From Mycolicibacterium helvum (GTDB lineage Bacteria > Actinomycetota > Actinomycetes > Mycobacteriales > Mycobacteriaceae), in contig NZ_AP022596.1 of the NCBI RefSeq assembly GCF_010731895.1, forward strand, positions 434,001 through 498,000: a stretch of 64,000 nt of DNA, in the 5' to 3' direction. Made by a program: the position numbers and the translations under genes. The notes beneath the pieces are model-generated. The model had not been told where the DNA came from and searched no databases. It saw nothing but the letters and a program-made list of their open reading frames with translations. Every line of letters begins with the position of its first letter. Within the stretch, counting starts at the first letter, position 1. Positions 62,602 through 64,000 of the stretch are shown piece by piece.

Positions 62602-64000
62602 CGGCCAGCGCCGCTTCCAGGAGCAGGCGTCGCTCGGCTGCGGCGACCGTGCGCCGGGCCAGGCCGGCCGCGTCGGGGTTCACCGAGACCGACGTGATGC
62701 CCATCCGCACAAGATTTTCGGCAAAAGCGGGCTTGCTGGAGGGCGCCTGTCCGCACAGAGACGATGTTATGCCCATCCGACGCGCAGTACTCACGATCTG
62801 GCCGATGGCGTCGAGCACGGCCTCGTCGGACTCGTCGAACAGCTCGGCGCAGATATCGGAGTCGCGGTCGACGCCCAATATCAACTGGGTCAGGTCATTG
62901 CTGCCGATCGACACCCCGTCGATTCCCATGCCCACGTACTCGGGCAGCCAGTGCACCACCGAGGGAACCTCCGCCATCACCCAGCGGTGCAAGCCGCGTT
63001 GGGCGCCCAGCGGGCTCGCGTCGACTAGTGACAGGCACTCCTCGAGCTCCCATTTCGTCCGCACGAACGGAATCATCAAGTGCAGGTTGGGGTTCTGCTC
63101 GCGGACTCGGGCCAGCGCGCGCAGTTCCAGCGCGAAGACGTCGGGCTCCTTGACGTAGCGGTAGCAGCCGCGGTAGCCGATCATCGGGTTGTGCTCGACG
63201 GGTTCGTAGGCCTGCCCGCCCTGCAGTCCACGGAACTCGTTGGTGCGGAAGTCGGTCGCCCGGTAGACCACCGGCCGCGGTGCGAACGCCGCCGCGATCC
63301 GCCCGACCGCGGCCGCCAGCGCGTCCACCAGGGTCTCCTGCTCACCCCGGGCGATCAGGTCGCGCGGATGCCGGTTGCGCAGTGCGTCGGTGAGGATGAA
63401 CTCCGCCCGCAGCAGCCCGACCCCGTCGACGTCGGCGGCGGCAACCCGTTCGGCACTATCCGGCATGGCGAGATTGACGTAAATCTTGGTGGCCGTCACT
63501 TCGGAGACCGGAGCGGCGGGAGCCTGCGCGACGGGAGTTGTCTGGGCGCCACCGGCTATGACGCGGCCGGTCAGCACCCGGCCATGGGTGCCGTCGACGG
63601 TGACGACCATGCCGTCCTTCAGATCGGTGGTCGCGGTGCGGGCCCCGACAATGCAGGGCACGCCGAGCTCGCGGGCCACGATGGCCGCGTGGCAGGTCAT
63701 TCCGCCGGTATCGGTCACCAGCGCCGAGGCGCGGCGCATGGTCGGCAGCCAGTCCGGGTTCGTCATCTGGGCCACCAGCACCTCACCGTCGAGCAGCTTG
63801 CCGCCCTCCGCGGGAGTGAGCAGCACCCGGACGGTGCCGGCCGCCTCCCCCGGGGCGGCCGGCAGTCCGCGGGCCACCACGTCGTGGCTCTCGGGAGTGG
63901 TCATGGTGGCGTGGTGCAACGTGGTGATCGGGCGGGCCTGCACCAGCCATGCCTTGCCCTCGGCGATCGCCCATTCCGTGTCCTGCGGACATCCGTTGTG
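62579..64000 (-). CDS. PEP synthase/pyruvate phosphate dikinase-like protein (5' end outside window)
   Basis: At least 473 residues, open to the window edge. The visible N-terminal part ends the ATP-grasp domain ('DTEWAIAEGKAWLVQARPITT'). The central phosphohistidine domain has 'TDTGGMTCHAAIVARELG' with catalytic His. The C-terminal PEP-utilising TIM barrel has 'GLLRAEFILTD', 'NPMIGYRGCYRY', 'SIGSNDLTQLILGVDRDS' and 'SLCGQAPS'. It is a PEP synthase (PpsA) or PPDK-type enzyme. The internal ATG at 63943 is not the true start. Its 3' end overlaps the Mg ATPase start. Confidence 0.88.
   Translation of the reverse strand, partial: HNGCPQDTEWAIAEGKAWLVQARPITTLHHATMTTPESHDVVARGLPAAPGEAAGTVRVLLTPAEGGKLLDGEVLVAQMTNPDWLPTMRRASALVTDTGGMTCHAAIVARELGVPCIVGARTATTDLKDGMVVTVDGTHGRVLTGRVIAGGAQTTPVAQAPAAPVSEVTATKIYVNLAMPDSAERVAAADVDGVGLLRAEFILTDALRNRHPRDLIARGEQETLVDALAAAVGRIAAAFAPRPVVYRATDFRTNEFRGLQGGQAYEPVEHNPMIGYRGCYRYVKEPDVFALELRALARVREQNPNLHLMIPFVRTKWELEECLSLVDASPLGAQRGLHRWVMAEVPSVVHWLPEYVGMGIDGVSIGSNDLTQLILGVDRDSDICAELFDESDEAVLDAIGQIVSTARRMGITSSLCGQAPSSKPAFAENLVRMGITSVSVNPDAAGLARRTVAAAERRLLLEAALAGDGNRPR

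Overview
The window is high-GC actinobacterial DNA from a mycobacterium, probably a rapid grower of the Mycolicibacterium type. It carries a single-chain type I fatty acid synthase with adjacent acpS, the mycolate reductase cmrA, an L,D-transpeptidase lipoprotein, a WS/DGAT acyltransferase, and a gene order that largely matches what I recall of M. tuberculosis Rv2495c-Rv2525c. Family names are from recognition of the sequence; no database search was run.

Layout. 1-10.3 kb: a minus-strand operon for branched-chain keto-acid (leucine) catabolism: accD1-accA1-fadE19-maoC-citE, then bkdA-bkdB-bkdC. It is divergent from a TetR gene (bkaR-like), and two near-identical GTTA-N8-TAAC operators lie between them. 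10.3-18.1 kb: small membrane proteins, an S9 peptidase, a membrane-anchored proline-rich protein, an MFS transporter, cmrA, a HerA-like ATPase, orn and tRNA-His. 18.1-25.9 kb: a variable stretch with two paralogous unknown genes next to tRNA-His, then ldtC (lppS), tRNA-Lys, a secreted glycoside hydrolase, glcD, a P450 remnant and a DUF3618 gene.

26.36-39.20 kb: an integrated mobile element of about 12.8 kb inside the 3' end of bcp (peroxiredoxin). A large serine integrase abuts the right junction. An 11-bp core is present at both ends, and the displaced native bcp 3' end is still readable beyond the right junction. The left bcp copy has gained a new C-terminal tail from the element. The element has a divergent control region with a winged-helix regulator, a minus-strand operon of phage-type small genes (including a zinc-ribbon gene that seems to start at ACG and a terminase-small-subunit-like gene), no recognisable capsid or tail genes, and cargo: a membrane protein resembling the LPO_1073/Vpar_1526 family, a HEPN-type protein with an R-x4-H motif, and secreted or membrane proteins. 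A tRNA-Gly(TCC) 3' half lies just inside its left end. I read it as a satellite-size or phiRv1-like integrative element with candidate defence cargo. It is the most interesting part of the window.

39.2-64 kb: the conserved backbone resumes with an M20 peptidase, acpS, fas (9.2 kb) and a Tat-exported DUF1906 protein. A potABCD-type polyamine ABC transporter, an MFS transporter, an acyl-CoA dehydrogenase, a WS/DGAT, a type IIIB Mg2+ P-type ATPase and the end of a PEP-synthase/PPDK-like gene follow.
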